Part shown: in pieces, positions 62,925-64,000 of the stretch
Layout: every line of letters starts with the position of its first letter
Numbering within the stretch: position 1 is the stretch's first letter
NCBI GenBank assembly: GCA_965228125.1
Contig: OZ245791.1
Span: 1,550,001-1,614,000 of the forward strand
DNA: 64,000 bases
Direction of reading: 5' to 3'
From: GWF2-38-69 sp965228125
GTDB taxonomy: Bacteria; Verrucomicrobiota; Lentisphaeria; Victivallales; GWF2-38-69
The notes under the pieces: generated by a model
What the model was told of the DNA's origin: nothing
What the model saw: only the letters and a program-made list of their open reading frames with translations
Database searches by the model: none
Made by a program: the position numbers and the translations under genes

Positions 62925-63031
62925 ATGAGCTAAGGGGAAGTAAGGCCTCCGAAGGAGACCCAGAAGCTCATCGTTGAGTCAGCCACAACTGCCCCCCTCC
63001 CTTCAAGCCTGGTTCCAGGGGGCAGTTTTCG
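62925..63031 (+). other. Structured intergenic region ending in a strong hairpin
   Basis: Three nested or successive stems follow the unknown gene: ATGAGCT/AGCTCAT (62925-62931 with 62965-62971) enclosing CTCC-GAA-GGAG (62947-62957), then GTTG/CAAC (62973-62989), and a perfect 10-bp AACTGCCCCC/GGGGGCAGTT (62987-62996 with 63018-63027) ending in a TTTT tract. The last hairpin is a good plus-strand terminator for the polymerase operon. The earlier part is more elaborate than a terminator needs and might be a small RNA. I could not match it to a known riboswitch or SRP RNA. Confidence 0.5.
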
Positions 63032-63059
63032 ATTATAGATCAATTCAATAGAAACAAAA

Positions 63060-64000
63060 TTACTTTATTTGTGGTTCAGGAGAGGCAAATTGCTGTAATT
63101 CCTTAGGGATATTATCATATGTTGCATTAGGTGCTTTTATAATTGGAGTCATTCCGGAATCTTTCATTATTTTCTGTCCATTATCACCTAAAACAAATTT
63201 AACAAACTGCATAGCAGATTCTTTGTCCGGAGCATTCTTTGGTATTGTTAACCCATAAATCATAGGCGCTCCTTTTTTCATAATATGAGTCCCTGGTGTT
63301 TTTCCGCTAAGCTGCACATCGACTGTTTTATAATAATCTGAATATTTAAGACTTCCCAGATTTATCTGATCAGGAAGAACTACATATTTCAGGTGCTGTT
63401 GTTCGGCAACAGATTTGTAGATAAAAATATAATCTAATTCACCTTCCTGAAGAAGAGCCAGCAAATTCATTTCCATAGGCCTTGTCAGATGACTGTTATC
63501 TTCTATTTTTTTATAAAGATTTGGTTCTTTATAATATTCTGAGGCCAACTTCATCACAATTATTGCTTCGTAACCGCATGGGTCGTCATTAGGGTTTGAA
63601 TGACCAGTTTTAACACCCTCTTTTGAAAGGATTTTGTACCAGTTATCTGAATTTATTTCATTTGCATATTTAGATTTATCTGTATAAACAATTGACATCT
63701 GGTTTAAGTCATTCTGAATGTACCAAGAAGCATATTCAGGGATCAGGAGTTCCTGTATAACTGTATAATCAGCAGACATCATGAGGTCGCATGGTTGGTG
63801 CAGTTCTGATATTTTTCTCGCGCACATTCTGCTTCCTGCTGCTTCAAGGATAATATCTGCATTAGGGTTTTGTTTTTCATATTCTTTCTTAATTTCCAAT
63901 AATGGAGCGTTCAAACTTCCGGCGTGGAATACTATTACCTGTTCCTTTGCCTGTGCTTCAGGTTTTGTGTCAGCAAAAGAGTATCCTGCTAATACAATGG
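63060..64000 (-). CDS. Tungstate/molybdate ABC transporter binding protein (WtpA-like), 5' end outside window
   Basis: The frame stays open past the right edge, so this is the C-terminal 313 residues or so. The visible beginning reads IVLAGYSFADTKPEAQAKEQ, the end of a signal peptide, followed by VIVFHAGSLNAPLLEI, the start of the mature binding domain typical of WtpA/ModA proteins. The segment ILEAAGSRMCARKISELHQPCDLMMSADY and the later LKYSDYYKTVDVQLSGKTPG are family-like. It binds oxyanions (tungstate or molybdate) in the periplasm for uptake into cofactor synthesis. Upstream regulatory sequence and any permease or ATPase genes would lie beyond 64000. Confidence 0.87.
   Translation of the reverse strand, partial: IVLAGYSFADTKPEAQAKEQVIVFHAGSLNAPLLEIKKEYEKQNPNADIILEAAGSRMCARKISELHQPCDLMMSADYTVIQELLIPEYASWYIQNDLNQMSIVYTDKSKYANEINSDNWYKILSKEGVKTGHSNPNDDPCGYEAIIVMKLASEYYKEPNLYKKIEDNSHLTRPMEMNLLALLQEGELDYIFIYKSVAEQQHLKYVVLPDQINLGSLKYSDYYKTVDVQLSGKTPGTHIMKKGAPMIYGLTIPKNAPDKESAMQFVKFVLGDNGQKIMKDSGMTPIIKAPNATYDNIPKELQQFASPEPQIK

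Noticed and set aside
62925..63031. Matching the structured region to SRP RNA, cobalamin, glycine or cyclic di-GMP riboswitches
   Set aside because: Short shared words (GCCAC, CCGAAGGAG) occur, but the order and loops of each consensus are not satisfied.
1..64000. CRISPR arrays, insertion sequences, prophage blocks
   Set aside because: No regularly spaced repeats, transposase or integrase genes, or phage structural genes were seen. The tubulin-like cassette alone does not establish a mobile element.

Overview
The window is an AT-rich bacterial chromosome segment from a diderm (Gram-negative) organism. It encodes an LptD-like outer-membrane protein (42314-44962), GmhA- and HldE-type heptose enzymes, Hsp20 chaperones and a sigma-54 activator. 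Several unusual fusions (RpiB-GlyA, HemC-CobA-HemD, a 1074-residue PgsB-like protein), a family B DNA polymerase and a tubulin-like GTPase point to a poorly sampled, perhaps candidate-phylum, lineage. The species cannot be named from the sequence. There is no CRISPR array, rRNA or intact insertion sequence.

Layout. 0.1-7.6 kb (minus strand): three tandem small heat-shock genes behind a probable sigma-54 promoter; then a lipoprotein, a PanE-type reductase and glmS; then cdsA, uppS and a gmhA-like gene, with a 37-residue basic protein on the plus strand between glmS and cdsA. At about 7.65-7.89 kb gene direction diverges beside dnaN-recF; this AT-rich gap is a candidate replication origin. 7.9-13.8 kb (plus): dnaN, recF, an Aas-like acyltransferase/ligase and a TPR protein, then a CAU tRNA. 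14.0-14.5 kb holds a decayed C69-type dipeptidase gene found by reading the minus strand. 14.5-17.2 kb (minus): siroheme genes (HemC-CobA-HemD fusion, precorrin-2 dehydrogenase) and tRNA-Leu. 17.3-19.8 kb (plus): recJ and rnc. 19.8-25.6 kb (minus): a Pi transporter with its PhoU-like partner, hldE-type, PhoH, HIT-like, serine hydrolase and cupin genes.

25.6-27.4 kb (plus) is the most striking part: a 109-residue small, probably winged-helix protein whose gene overlaps that of a 367-residue FtsZ/TubZ-superfamily GTPase, preceded by a palindrome-containing AT-rich region. The arrangement matches a TubR-TubZ-tubC (type III) DNA partition cassette, here about 18 kb from the candidate origin and not obviously on a plasmid or phage.

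27.5-35.3 kb (minus): a geranylgeranyl-reductase-like flavoprotein, RpiB-GlyA fusion, low-molecular-weight phosphatase and a 1436-residue bifunctional glycogen debranching enzyme. 35.4-40.3 kb (plus): a membrane-anchored possible amidohydrolase coupled to the giant PgsB-like ligase. 40.3-47.5 kb: ABC ATPase, dapB, lptD, HNH nuclease, and an overlapping ATP-grasp/GNAT pair. 47.9-53.6 kb (plus): sigma-54 activator with a degenerate receiver, a second Pi transporter with a PhoU-like tail, and a B12-type radical SAM protein. 53.6-56.3 kb (minus): a TPP-riboswitch-controlled thiamine-type uptake operon lacking an ATPase. 56.6-58.2 kb: an orphan exported protein. 58.5-62.9 kb (plus): an XRE-PAS-HD-GYP protein, a family B DNA polymerase and a tightly linked unknown gene, ending in a structured intergenic region with a strong terminator. 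A WtpA-like tungstate/molybdate-binding protein runs off the right edge.

All identifications come from motif reading and memory of protein families; no database search was run.
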